DNA of 64,000 nt from an uncultured Ureaplasma sp. GTDB lineage: Bacteria > Bacillota_I > Bacilli_A > Mycoplasmatales > Mycoplasmoidaceae. Where the stretch lies: positions 1 through 64,000 of the forward strand of contig CADAPK010000003.1 of NCBI GenBank assembly GCA_902789825.1, in the 5' to 3' direction. The notes under the pieces are model-generated. The model made no database searches and had not been told where the DNA came from. It saw only the letters and a list, made by a program, of their open reading frames with translations. Below, one piece after another: positions 22,414 to 34,842 of this stretch. Position 1 is the first letter of the stretch; every line of letters begins with the position of its first letter. The position numbers and the translations under genes were made by a program.

Positions 22414-24906
22414 ATGCCAAATAAAAATAAATTAAAATTTTTGCGAATATTTTTGCTATCTTTAATTGTTTTAGCAAGTTTGTCACTTACAATTAATATA
22501 ACACATAAAAGTGATTCTTCTTACTTCAAAAAAAACAATTTAAATACTAACTTGATACGTAATACATCAAATAATAATTTACTAAGTAAACATTTTAAAA
22601 CATCAAATATTAATGATTTAATCATAATCTTCCCTTGATTAAAAAAATATAAAAACGATAAAGATTTTGCTAATCGTGATTTTAATGCTTATGTAAATGG
22701 TGATTTAATTAAAAAAGCACTTATTGATGAATATCTTTTACAAGTTATTATCGCTTTGAAAGAATTTAAACAATATATTTTAAATACATACACAAATTTG
22801 AAATTTGCTTACAAAATCTTACAATCTAATTATGATTATTATGATAGTTATCAAACAATTTACTATTGAGAAAAATGTGATGTTGTTTTTAATCCAAATT
22901 ATTTTGCACAATGACAACAAATTGAATGAGACGATTTCTTGGATAAAAAAGAATTAAAATTTTACCCTAAATATAATGTTTTAGTTCAAGATCTTTATTA
23001 TTGTTTTTTAGCTAATAACATTGAAGGAATTTATTACACCGAAGAAAAAGATAAAAATAGCGAAGACAACGAAGTTAACAAAAAAGTAAAAGATAAAATA
23101 AAGCAGTTAAAAACGGAAATGAACCACGTTGAAAAACAACTTCGTGTTTTTCATCATAGTCTTTCTCAACCAACACTTCAATTAAATGATGAAATTAGTG
23201 AATTAAATAACTATTTGGCAAAAATGGTTGTTAAAAAGCATAAACATTTTGATCATACGGCAGTCAACAAAGAAATTTATGATAAAAGTATTTCCGAAAT
23301 ATTGATTGAAAATAATATTCGCAACCTTTTTTTTGTTTGAATTAAAAATTTCGACATTAGTGATAGCTTAGCATATGAAGATCTTCCTTGATTTATGTGC
23401 AAACATGATGATTTTTTTTCCTACTTAACTTTTCACAAAAAAAAATATGCTAATGGTGAAAATATTGATTTTAAATCAGCAATTACCGATTTTCTTTCGC
23501 TTGTTAAATCGAATTATACAATTACTACTTTTGAAAATATCAATAAAAAAAAAGTAATTTCTTTTGACTTCGAGGATTGATTTTCAAAATACGGTCCATG
23601 TTGTATGAAATGATTAGTAGGAATTACAATTATTTTTGCTTTGTTTTATGCTTTGTTTTATGTAGTACCTTTTCCAGTTGTAGTACAAGGAACAAGAAAT
23701 GCTGTCGATACTTTTACTACTTTCTTTGGCAGTGCTTCCTCTATATTAAGTAATCTAATGAACTTTTCATCGAATATGGGTAAGTATTCGTGTTTTACTG
23801 CTGGTTTTCCAGCTGGTGCATTAATTATCGGTATGCAAAATTGTATTCCCAACAAAGAGGGAGAAATTATTAGTGATATCATAGACGAAAATATAAGTGT
23901 AGAGGAAAAAAATGACAACAATGAAGAAAAAAAGAAAGACGACAATGAAGAAGAAGCGAAAGAAAAAGATGACGAAGTTAAAGAAAAGAATAATGACAAT
24001 GAAGAAGAAGTGGAAGAAGAAGATGAAGAAAAGAAAGACGACAATGAAGAAAGTAATGATGTAATTGAAGGTGAAAATAACAAAAAAGCGGAAGAAAATA
24101 ACATGAAAATTACTGAAGAAAAAAATGAAGAAAATAAAGACGACATCAATGAAGAAGAAGTGGAAGAAGAAGATGAAGCGAAAGAAGAGACCAATAACGA
24201 AAAAAATGAAGAAATTATTAATGATACCAAAAATGAAGAGGAAAAGGAAGAAAGTGATGATGACGATAAAATTATTGAAGATATAGTAAAAGATTCATTT
24301 TCTTCAATTAATAAAAATGAAAAAAAATTACCAGATAAAGAAGAAAATAATTTTGGAAAAATTTCTCCTCCATTTGAAAAAAATTCATCAAATGAAGAAA
24401 AAAGTATTTTTAAAAACAATTCAAAAAATAATTATGGTAATAAAAACAATACTATTAAAAAAACAATACTATTAAAAAAAAATAATACTATTGTAAAAAA
24501 ATATCTTCAAATTAATGCAAAAATAGATGAAAAAGTGCATGAAAATATTGGAGAAATTGTTGATGGTTTAATTAAAAAAATATTTGAATCGTTCACTATT
24601 ACTAAAATTGATGAAACTAAAAAAGAAATTTCACTTAAATATTGTTATGGCAAAAAAAGTAAGACTTTAAGATTAAAAAATGATGGAACTGAAAAAAATG
24701 AGGAAATACAAAAATTATTTGAAAAAATTGATGGTTTATTAGTTGATGAGATAAGAAAAAATAACAGCGAAAATGAAAATAAAAGAGTTGTAATTCCTGG
24801 CGATATCAATCATTTACAAATGAGTCAAAAAATTGAGACATTTTACAAAAAATGGCTTGAAGATAAAAAAGAGAATTGAAGATTGAATAATGAAATAAGA
24901 AAATAA
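22414..24906 (+). CDS. Large membrane protein with acidic low-complexity tract
   Basis: 830 residues with TGA as Trp. An N-terminal signal or anchor (FLRIFLLSLIVLASLSLTI) is followed by ~380 residues of mixed helical sequence, a second strong membrane segment (GITIIFALFYALFYVVPFPV, near residue 405), a glycine/alanine patch, then ~150 residues made almost only of Glu, Asp, Asn and Lys, with repeated EEEVEEEDE-type blocks, and a ~150-residue charged C-terminal domain. No family recognised. It has no close operon partner and sits among decayed genes. A surface or envelope role is inferred from the topology only. Confidence 0.7.
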
Positions 24907-25013
24907 TCAGTACAGAACTTAATAGGAGTGCGACGATTTTTATTCACCAAATAACTATTAAATTATTTTTTTATAACGATATATTTGGCGACGATAAAAA
25001 TGAAATAATTAAC

Positions 25014-25196
25014 ATGTTGCATATAACAACAATGATTAAACATAACGATGAAATATATAGTCATTACATGCTACAACTAATAAATAAAATTAACGAAATA
25101 ATCAATGAAATATATGACAAATCGAATAATAAGTTCCATACTTTAAACAATACAATTTTTAATTTATTTGTAATGATAATTTCAAATATAAATTAA
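25014..25196 (+). CDS. Small hypothetical ORF
   Basis: 60 residues, MLHITTMIKHNDEIYSHYML and a helical end; no motif. No clear ribosome binding site. It may be a remnant of a longer gene because the flanks (24907-25013 and 25197-25250) have stops in all frames. Confidence 0.2.
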   Translation: MLHITTMIKHNDEIYSHYMLQLINKINEIINEIYDKSNNKFHTLNNTIFNLFVMIISNIN

Positions 25197-25249
25197 ATTA
25201 CTCTCTTCGATAAAAATTTTACAAAAATAGAAATAATACTTTTATTAAT

Positions 25250-26478
25250 AATCTAAATTCATATCGATTGTCAAAAAGTAGTTAAAAGTAATATTATTCG
25301 AAAAATCGTCTGTTAATCCATTGTTGATTAATTTAGAGGAGTAAAATATTGCAATTGTCTACTTACTTTAACATAATCGCTAAATTTCTTTACTAAATAA
25401 ATTCCCATTTGGAAGTCAATTTTATCATCTTTTTCTTTCCTCCCTACCCAAAATCGTTACATATATTTCCCATTGGAGCAGTTGATTTAAATTTCAAGTA
25501 ACCAGATTAATTGACCCTAATTAACAATTTATATTTCGAATTAAAAGTAAATCACTTTTGTTAAATCAATTCCCTTTTGTTTTTAACTCACAAATAAAAC
25601 TTATTTAATGCTTCTTCTAATTCAATTACAAAATCAATTTTTTCACTTGCAAAAAAGATATATTTTTGTCTCCATTAAAATTTTTATTGCAACTTATAAA
25701 TTAATTCTTTAAGATCTAGATAATTGTCAATATTGGTTAAAAGAAAATCAATTGCTTCTCCCAATGGTTATTGCATTATCGGAATGATAATTGTCAATTT
25801 CCTTTCCATTTTTGATGATATATTTTAAATATTTGACTAGTTGCTCTGCTTACTGATATGTTTGGCAAAAAAGCCCCTGAGCCATATTTAACATCTAAAA
25901 AGGATACATATAATCGCAGATTTTTTGGCTAAAATTACGCTAGCAATTAAATCATAATTACCTATTATTCCTATTAAGTCACATAAATTGCATAAATTTT
26001 ATCAATAGGACTATACTAGTAAAAAAAAGGTTATTTTCATTTAACAATTTAATCATTTGTTTTTGCGATAATTCTGTTTGGCAATCAATGGATTGTAATT
26101 TTTTATCAATTGTTCCTTTGGTAAAACCAAATCCTTTACTTGATAATTTTGCAACTAATATAACTAATGATATAATAATCGGTGCCAAAACTAATGTTAC
26201 TTTGTCACCGACACCACCAGTTAAATGCTAATCAATAATAGGATATTTAGTCTTTAATTTTGTTAAGTTAATTTTTTACTATATTTTCGCATTGCTAATG
26301 TTAAAATAGACCTCATCCAAACTACAATTATTAATATAAAATGTCACTAATCAAGAAGTAAACAAACAATCAGGTAATCAGGAATTTTCTCATAAATAAT
26401 GTTTTTAATCAAATAATCAATTTCTTGCTTATTTAATCTACTTTTTTTGCTTTTTTTGAATAATATCGACAAAACTCA
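25250..26478 (-). pseudogene. deoA: Decayed pyrimidine-nucleoside (thymidine) phosphorylase
   Basis: Fragments of DeoA appear in order on the minus strand but in different frames with many stops: MSFVDIIQKKQKK at 26478, KQEIDYLIKNIIYEKIPDYL near 26430, LAPIIISL and VAKLSSKGFGFTKGTIDK (normally KMSGRGLGHTGGTIDK) in 26188-26080, NYDLIASVILAKKSA near 25945, and AITIGRSN near 25780. The enzyme splits thymidine and uridine to base and (deoxy)ribose-1-phosphate. The left end of the remnant is uncertain. With decayed deoD at 33090-33855 this shows loss of nucleoside catabolism. Confidence 0.8.
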
Positions 26479-26944
26479 TTATCGATTTTAATTATAATTT
26501 ATCCTAATAATTATTAATTTATTCTTACTCATTGAAGAGGTTATGTTTAAATCGCTAATTCACTTAAATATTATCAATTTTATGCACCATTAATCAAATA
26601 ATGCTAAATTTATTAATCATGATTTTGAATTGTTCATAAAACAACTAATGTTATTGGGCAACTCTAAGTCATTGAATTAAAGTATAAAATAGCAAATAAT
26701 CGTTATTTAATCATATTTATTGAGTAATATTATTTAAAATTAATCCATCTTTACTATTCGAATTGTTGGATATATTATTTCAATAAATATATGTGAAACG
26801 ATAATGATTATTGAATGTTATTAATTATTCTAAACAAATGGTTTAATTCAAGGTCCTATCAAAGAATTTTGCATTATGCATTAGAAATAATATTAATTTA
26901 TGACCGTATATTTAAAAAATAGGTTTATAATAAATTGATGTAAA
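26479..26944. other. Intergenic, AT-rich, no gene seen
   Basis: 466 bp with stops in all frames on both strands. A TATAAT at 26926-26931 is the likely -10 box of the lipoprotein gene that starts at 26945. Nothing else stands out. Confidence 0.4.
26926..26931 (+). promoter_or_regulatory. -10 box of the repeat lipoprotein gene
   Basis: TATAAT ends 13 nt before ATG 26945, so the leader would be only about 7 nt long. Confidence 0.45.
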
Positions 26945-27568
26945 ATGAAAAAAATAAAGTCTAAAATATTTAAAATTTTATTGATTACAACTTTTGTTTT
27001 GCCAACTATTTTTATTCAAAATGCATGTAGTAAAAAGAGGGATGTTGAAAAATATGTGAGCGAAATTAATAAATTAAAAGAAGAAATTAAAGTTTTAGAG
27101 AAATTTAAATCTGATCTTTCTTATGAATTTGAACCATTTAAAAATTTAATGCATAAATATGGTGTTAATAATTATAGCGATTTAATGAAAGAATTAACTT
27201 GTCTTAGTGATCCTAATTTACAAGAACAAGTTTTATCATTGACAAATTGCTTACTAAAAACAAAAACAATAACATTTCTAAAATTGCAAGAAAAAATAAA
27301 TGATGAACAATGATGAAATGAAAACGTAGAAATTTTAAAAACATTAGTGGTACCGTTTAATTTAAAATCAATAAATGATTTAAAAAGTGATTTTACCTTT
27401 AATAAAGAGATTATAACTTTTGCCGAAGAAATATCTAAAGCAACTGATAGTGATTTTATTAAACATCTAGAGCATGAAATAAATAGACTTAAAATTAATA
27501 TCGAGCACAATAACCAAGAATTGATTCCTTACTATCTTGAAAAACTTAGGAGATGAAAATTATACTAG
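26945..27568 (+). CDS. N-terminal part of repeat lipoprotein (signal peptide and stalk)
   Basis: 207 residues: a lipoprotein signal (KIFKILLITTFVLPTIFI) with lipobox QNAC, a coiled-coil stalk (NKLKEEIKVLEKF), then helical sequence ending ELIPYYLEKL. At that point the repeat array would be expected to begin with GDENYTSWEEF, but an extra base (cttAggagat, near 27548) shifts the frame and this ORF ends at TAG 27566-27568. As it stands the gene makes a short surface lipoprotein without the repeats. Confidence 0.75.
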
Positions 27569-30500
27569 TTGAGAAGAATTTATTAAACAATTTGATGATG
27601 TTGACTGAAAAGAAAAGAATAAAACAATTATTAAAAATTTAGCTAAAGTTTTAGGTTGTGATTATAGTGAAATAAATCAACGAAAAATTGCACAATTAGA
27701 CAAAAATATAAAAGATAAGGCCCAGGAATTATTGGTTAAAAAGAAAGAAAAATGGGATAAATGAAAAATCGATTTTGAACAATTTGAACAAGATAGAAAA
27801 AAATTGATTCCTCTTTATTTTAGTCTATTGTGGGATATAAATTATACTAGTTGAGAAAAATTTATTAAACAATTTGATGATGTTGACTGAAAAGAAAAGA
27901 ATGAAACAATTATTGAAAAATTAGCTAAAGTTTTAGGTTGCAGTTTTAATGAAGTGACCAAAGAAAGAGTTAGTCAATTAAAAAACGAAGCAAAAGATGT
28001 ATTGGAATTAATAAAAAATCATGGTCAACTAATAGATGAATTAAAACAACTGGAAGAGGGCAAAAAAGAATTAATTCTTTATTATTTGGAGCAATTATGG
28101 GATGTAAATTATACTAGTTGAGAAGAATTTATTAAACAATTTGATGATGTTGACTGAAAAGAAAAGAATAAAACAATTATTGAAAAATTAGCTAAAGTTT
28201 TAGGTTGTGATCATAGTGAAATAAATCAACAAAAAATTACGCAATTAGACAAAAATATAATAAATAAAGCCCAAGGGTTATTAAATAAAAGAAAAGAAGA
28301 ATGAGATAATTGAAAAGATAAATTAAATGAAGAAGAAAAAGTAAAATTTGAACAAATTAAAAAAGAATCAATTCCTTTTTGTTTAGCACAATTATGGGAT
28401 GAAAATTATACTAATTTTAGTGATTTTATTACACAATTTGGTAATAAAGAATGAAAAGAAAAGAATAAAGAAATTATTGAAAAATTAGCTCTTTTCCTAG
28501 GTTGTAGTTTTGATAAAGTAAACCCATTAAAAATTTCGCGATTAGACAGATTCGACAAAAATATATTAAATAAAGCCCAAGAGTTATTAAATGAAAGAAA
28601 AGAAGAATGAGATAATTGAAAAAATAAAATCAAAGAACAATCACTAAAATGGCATTTTATCAATCAATATAAAGGTAGCTCAATTGCTATTTGTCTTGGT
28701 CAATTAGGTGGTAGAAATTATACTAGTTGAGAAGAATTTATTAAACAATTTGATAATGTTGAATGAAAAAAAAAAAAAAACAAAGAAATTATTGACGTTT
28801 TATCTAGTCTTTTATATAGTCCTAATAAACTAATAGATAGTGAAAAAATTGATAGTTTAGATCAAGATGTAAAAATCATGGCTCAAAAAATATTAATTGA
28901 GAAATGCGAAGTAACAAAAGAAAAAATTGAACAAAGTGAAAAACGATTTGTATCACGTAAAAATAATTTAATTAGTTTTTGTTTTGAACAATTATGGGAT
29001 GAAAATTATACTAGTTGAGAAGAATTTATTAAACAATTTGATAAAGTTGAATGAAAAGAAAAGAATAGAACAATTATTGAAAAATTAGCTAAAGTTTTAT
29101 GTTGTGATTATAGTGAAATAAATCAACAAAAAATTGCTGATTTAGATCAAACAATAGTGGATATGATTAAAAAATTATTTGATGAAAAACGAGCAAATAA
29201 ATTAAAGAAAAAATGAGAAGAAAATGAAAAACAATTCGAACAAAGTAAAAGAGAATTAATTGTGATTTGTCTTGATCTATTATGGGATGAAAATTATAAT
29301 AGTTGGGATAATTTTGTTACAAAATTTGACGATCAAGAATGAAAGTGTAAAAATGAATTAATTATCACAAAATTAGCTAGTGTTTTGAATTGTTCAAATG
29401 AAGAAATAAATAGTAAAAAAATTGATAGTTTAAACAAAGAAATAAGAAATAAAATGATAGATAAACTCGAAGAATTAACGGATGAAAAAACTTGGAATGA
29501 ACGAAAAGAAGAAAAAGAAAATGAATTTGCATCAAAAGAAAAACAATTAGAGCACGATAAGGAAGAAGTCATTTCTTTTTATATCGCCATGTTATGAGAA
29601 GATAATTACAATGCTAACTATTATTTTGATGGTCATCATCATTGAAAAGATGATAATTGATTGGTGTTTGTTGCACAATTCGATGATTCTAATTGGAAAG
29701 AAAAGAATAAAAAAATTATTACAGAGCTTGCACTTGTTTTGGATTGTAGTTTTGATGAAATAGATAAGCAAAAAATTACGCAATTAAGCAAAGATATAAA
29801 AGATAAGGCGGAAAAATTATTAGATGAAAAGAAAAAAGCACTAAATGATTGAAACGATAAATTAAATGAAAAAAAGACAAATTTGAACAATCAAAAAAAA
29901 GAATTAATTCCTTACTATTTTGACCAATTAAGTGATGAAAATCATACTAGTTTGGATAATTTTATTGCACAATTCGATGATTCTAATTGGAAAGAGAAGA
30001 ATAAAGAAATTATTACAGAGCTTACACTTGTTTTGGGTTGTAGTTTTGATGAAGTAAATAAACAAAAAATCGAACAATTAGATGGTAGTATAAAATATAA
30101 AGCCCAAAAATTTTTAGATGAGAGTAAAGAAATATGATGTAGTCGAAAAATATGATGTAGTCGAAAAGAGAAAAAAATAAAGCAATTGGAACAAAAGAAG
30201 GAAGAATTAATTGTTCATAATTTAGTTTGATTGTGAAAAGAAAATTATACCGATTGGAAGAAAATTTTCAAAAAAGAAAATTACTCTTGAATTAATAAAA
30301 ATTGTTGAGTTGAAACCTATGTTAACAATAATTGAAAAAATTTTATTAGTATGTTTGATGTTTCTAACTGGAAAAATAATGAAAAAAATAAACAAATTAT
30401 TAAGAATTTATCTCTTCTTTTTAATTGTTCAAGTGAAGAGATAAATAGTGAAAAAATTGCTAATCTAGATTTGTGATATGATCCAAGACGTTTAAAAAAT

Positions 30501-32480
30501 CGATTAATGAATGAATTAAGGGAATTATATATAGATGACATAAAAGAGTATACAAATTTTGCATCAAAAGAAAAACAATTAGAGCACGATAAGGAAGAAG
30601 TCATTTCTTTTTATATCGCCATGTTATGAGAAGGTATTTACAATATTAACTATTACTATGATTTTGATTATTATCTTTGAAAAGATGATAATTGATCGGC
30701 GTTTGTTGCACAATTCGATGATTCTAATTGGAAAGAAAAGAATAAAGAAATTATTACAAAGCTGGCACTAGCTCTGGGTTGTAATTTTGATGAAATAAAT
30801 GAGCAAAAAATTGCGCAATTAGGCAAAGATATAAAGGATAAAGCGCAAAAATTATTAGATGAAAAGAAAGAAATATGATTTAGTTGAAAAGAAAAAAAAA
30901 TAAAACAATTTGAACAAAGCAAAAAAGAATTATTTCTTTCTTGCTTTGACCAATTGTGGGATGAAAACTATACTAGTTGGGATAATTTTATTGCACAATT
31001 CGATGATTCTAATTGGAAAGAAAAGAATAAAGAAATTATTACAGAGCTTGCACTTGTTTTGGGTTGTAGTTTTGATGAAGTAAACAAGCAAAAAATTGTG
31101 CAATTAGACAAAGATATAAAAGATAAAGCGCAAAAATTGTTGAATGAAAAGAAACAAAAGTGAAATGTATGAAAAGAAGCAAGAAGTAAAGAAGTCGAAC
31201 AATATAAAGAGGAAATTATTCTTCTTTGTCTTGTTCAATTAGGAGAAAAAAATTATATTAATTGGGATAATTTTATTGTACAATTCGATGATTCTAATTG
31301 AAAAGAAAAGAATAAAGAAATTATTACAAAACTTGCACTAGCTCTGGGTTGTAGTTTTGATGAAGTAAACAAGCAAAAAATTACGCAATTAGGCAAAGAT
31401 ATAAAAGATAAAGCGCAAAAATTGTTAGATGAGAAGAAAATAGTATGAAATTGGATAAAACAAACATTAGGATCAAAAGAAAAACAATTTGAACAAATCA
31501 AAAACGAATTGACCATTTATTGTCTTGACCAATTAGGCGATGAAAATTACACTAGTTGGGATAATTTTATTACGCAATTTGATAATAAAGAGTGAAAAGC
31601 AAGTAAGGAAAACAAACCAATTATTAAAAAATTGGCTTGAATTTGGGGTTATGATTTTAATGAAATGACTAAACAAGTGATTAACCAAGATATGAAAAAT
31701 GAGACTAAAAAAATATTGGATAACATGAAAAATATGAGAAAAGAATTATTGGAGCAAAAAGCAAGACAATACGAGCAAAAAAAAGAAGACTTGATTGCTT
31801 TTTATCTTAGTCAATTAAGTGATGAAAATTATACTATTTGGGATGATTTTATTACAAAATTTGACGATCAAGAATGAAAGTGTAAAAATGAATTAATTAT
31901 CGCAAAATTAGCAAGTTTTTTGAATTATTCAAATGAAGAAATAAATAGTAAAAAAATTGATGGTTTAAACAAAGAAATAAAAAATAAAGCCAAAATATTG
32001 CTAAATGCAAATCGCGACGAAATATCGAATAAATTGGAAGAAGAAAAGAATCTAATAAAACAGTTTGAATATGAAAGAGATCAATTAATTGTTATTTGTC
32101 TTAAACAATTACTACGAAGAAAAAATCAAAATGATTTATATGATTTTTCTAAGCAATTTGATGATTATAAATGAAAAGAAAAAAACAAAACAATTATTGA
32201 AAAATTAGCTTTTGCCCTAGATTGTAGTTTTGATAAAGTAGACAAACAAAAAATTTATGACTTAATAAAATCGAATGAATTATTCGATTTAGATAAGTTA
32301 GATAATAATGAAAAAATATTAAATGAGCAAGAAAAAGAAAAATTCGAACAAAGTAAAAATAAATTAATTGCTAATTACCTTGTTCAATTATGGGATGAAA
32401 ATTATACTAGTTGGGATAATTTTATTACAAAATTTGATGATCAAGAATGAAAGTGTAAAAATGAATTAATTATCACAAAA
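27546..32480 (+). repeat. About 17 tandem copies of a ~95-110-aa domain
   Basis: Units begin near 27546, 27836, 28099, 28396, 28710, 28995, 29283, 29595, 29932, 30232, 30626, 30957, 31242, 31542, 31821, 32114 and 32392. The consensus runs: LI-x-YYL-x-QLWDENYTSWDNF, then FIxQFDDxNWKEKNKxII, LALVLGCSFDEVNKQKI, QLDxDIKDKAQKLL and a charged linker ending in Trp. Unit lengths vary from about 263 to 394 bp, mainly in the linker. Some units are nearly identical at DNA level (30720-31140). Two further copies occur in the ABC permease at 49605-50124. Confidence 0.85.
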
Positions 32481-33011
32481 TTAGCTAGTGTTTTGAATTG
32501 TTCAAATGAAGAAATAAATAGCAAAAAAATTGGTGATTTAGATGAAAAAATAAAAGATGAGTTTATGTCACTCATCAAAACAAATGATCTTAATAATCTA
32601 CTAAAAATGAATAGTATAAAAAACGAAAATTTAAAACAAAATTTTAATAAAATTAATAATTCTCTTAAGCGGATAGAAGTAATGTATAAACTTTGCTGTA
32701 TTTCGTTACAAATTTACAATTCACTTGCAGATGAAAAAATCGAGCAAAAAACAACAATTAAAGAAATATTAGAAAAACTTAATAAATTACATGAAACCAA
32801 TAAAACTAATGTTGATCAAACACTTATTAAACAGGAGAAAAAGATGAGATTCCTCTATAATTTGATGCAAAAACTTAACACACAAGATGTTGGTACATTA
32901 ATTGAAAAAATTAATAATTGACTCGAATTGATAAAATTTATCACTTATGATAATGAAAATGAAAAATTTGGTGAATTAATTAATATGTTCGAAGATAAGG
33001 AATTAATGTAA
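27546..33011 (+). pseudogene. Repeat region of the lipoprotein, out of frame with its signal peptide
   Basis: One uninterrupted frame of about 1820 codons (TGA = Trp) from 27546 to TAA 33009-33011, without a proper start. It contains about 17 copies of a domain followed by a ~150-residue non-repeat helical end. It is in frame +1 relative to 26945-27568, so a single-base change would fuse both into a ~2020-residue surface lipoprotein. The intact frame over 5.4 kb argues that the shift is recent, reversible or a sequence error. A run of about 15 A (28766-28780) inside it is a second possible switch. Confidence 0.7.
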
Positions 33012-33089
33012 ATAAAGATTGATATTTTGATCCTAATTAATAAGTAAATAGAGGGGGTATCAATATGAAAACGATGAATATACTACTGT

Positions 33090-33855
33090 AAACAAATTAA
33101 AAAATAAGTGTTTTTTAGAAAATGATGATTAGTTTTAAAAATAACAATATTATCTATTTATTCGTTAATCATTAACTCTAAAGTCAATTTATTCATTTGA
33201 TTAAAGTTATTAATTCTTTGGTTAGCTAACATCGATATTTTCGTAATGTGATTATCACTAATTGTTGGTGAGCAAGCTACTTTTTTATTAAATTTTTTGC
33301 TAATACGAATAAAGCATAAGATTCCATTTCACAAAAATTTACATTCCCCATCAATTTTCTTGCATTTAAAACTAAATAGTCTTTATAAAAGCAATCTTCA
33401 GAAGAAACATTTTTTTAAAAGATATTAATTTTCATTTTCTTCGCAGTTTTTAAAATATTATCATTACATTTTTTTGTCGGATAGAATATATTTTTTCTCA
33501 TCTTCAACAACATTTCATCATTTACTAATATTAAAATCATTTCATGCTTTTTTAACAAGAACTATACCGCCTACCCCTAAATCTTTTTAATATGACCTAG
33601 CTTGAACCAATACGATAATATAGTACTAACATCGTAAAAATTAAAAAGTTTATATACTAAATTTCTATTAAAGGAATACCTATACTATGAGCAATAATAG
33701 TAATTTTTTTGTTTATAAAAACGGTATAACCAAAAATTCTTCGGATCTAGGTGGCAAGTTTAGGATTACGAAAGTATCTCTTGGCAATATATTTTGCTCG
33801 TTGTGGACCACTAGGCATTAAGCATGTCTAGCAATTTCATTTTTTTTCTACTAAT
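33090..33855 (-). pseudogene. deoD: Decayed purine-nucleoside phosphorylase
   Basis: Minus-strand pieces in several frames match DeoD in order: EIARHA and MPSGPQRAKYIAKRYF (normally PGDPLRAKYIAENFL), FINKKITIIAHSIGIPLIEI (GHGMGIPS), LYYRIGS, then NARKLMGNVNFCEMESYALFVLA (VEMET) and SDNHITKISML. Stops and frameshifts are frequent. DeoD splits purine nucleosides. It lies directly upstream of (and codirectional with the end of) the lipid kinase gene; the remaining 33012-33089 shows nothing. Confidence 0.8.
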
Positions 33856-33856
33856 C

Positions 33857-34789
33857 TTACTTAGGTGGTAATAGCATTGTTAATTTTTTTGTAACAATTT
33901 TTATGTTTAAATGATCATAATCAAAAAACAATTGACCATCCGCTTGAATATCACTTTTTGCTAAAATAACATCCGCTTCTTTAGTATCAACAGCTTGATA
34001 ATATTTTTCTAAATTAATTTTGTTTTTTTTCAATCGCATTAAAATTTTTAATGTTACCAAACGATTAAATTTATGAATAATAGAGGTTTTAATAATACCA
34101 TCATTAGCTTCTGCACCGGGAGCAATTAACATCCCACAACCGAAATATGGTCCATTGCAAAAAGTAATCGAAGGAGATACTATTTTAATAAATGGCTTTT
34201 TGTTAAAAGAAACTAAATAATTAAAATTTTTATAAAATACGCATTTACAAAAAGTTGCAATTAAATATTTTAATCGTGGCTTAAAGTACCTTAATTTTTC
34301 CATAAATTTAATCACTCTTGCGCTCATACCTAAGTTAACCGAATTGATTACTCGCAATGAATCATTAATTAGCAAATAATCAATTTTTTTTGGTACATAT
34401 TGTGTAATAATTTTATCAAGCATTACTATTGGTTGATCATTTAAATCTATTCCTCAATATCGCGCAAAATCATTACCACTACCTAACGGTAAAATTGCTA
34501 TTGCCGTTTTTTTAAAATCAACAATACCATTCAAAACTTCATGTAGTGTTCCATCACCGCCGAAACTAATAATTCTAACCTCTGTTTCAACATTAGTGGT
34601 TAATTTTCTAGTAATTTCTATTGCATGTCTTTTATATTTGGTTTCGTGAACAATAATTTTAATCCCTTTCTTAATAGCATAATCAATTAATGTTTCAACA
34701 ACATGATATGAATGTGATCCAGAACAACACATAGGATTATAAACTAAGTGATAAATCATACCAAACAGTGAAGAATTGTAACTATTCAT
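33857..34789 (-). CDS. Diacylglycerol/lipid kinase family protein
   Basis: 310 residues. IISFGGDGTLHEVLNGI and LPLGSGNDFARYWGID are the nucleotide-binding signature of the DagK/YegS/BmrU family; the C-terminal part holds MLIAPGAEANDGIIKTSI and SDIQADGQLFF. These enzymes phosphorylate diacylglycerol or related lipids with ATP. The first ATG (34789) follows a TATGAT by 5 nt and could be leaderless; ATG 34759 (MIYHLVYNP) is the alternative. Divergent from galU. Confidence 0.88.
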
Positions 34790-34842
34790 ATTGTATCATA
34801 TTAATATAATTAAGTATTTGATTATCGATTGTTTGCTAACAT

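Noticed and set aside
23658-24419. Long minus-strand ORF (253 codons, Ser/Phe-rich)
   Set aside because: It is the antisense of the GAA/GAT-rich acidic tract of the plus-strand gene; low complexity keeps it open by chance.
26479-26944. Possible deoC or other deo gene remnant
   Set aside because: No recognisable motif was found in any frame on either strand.
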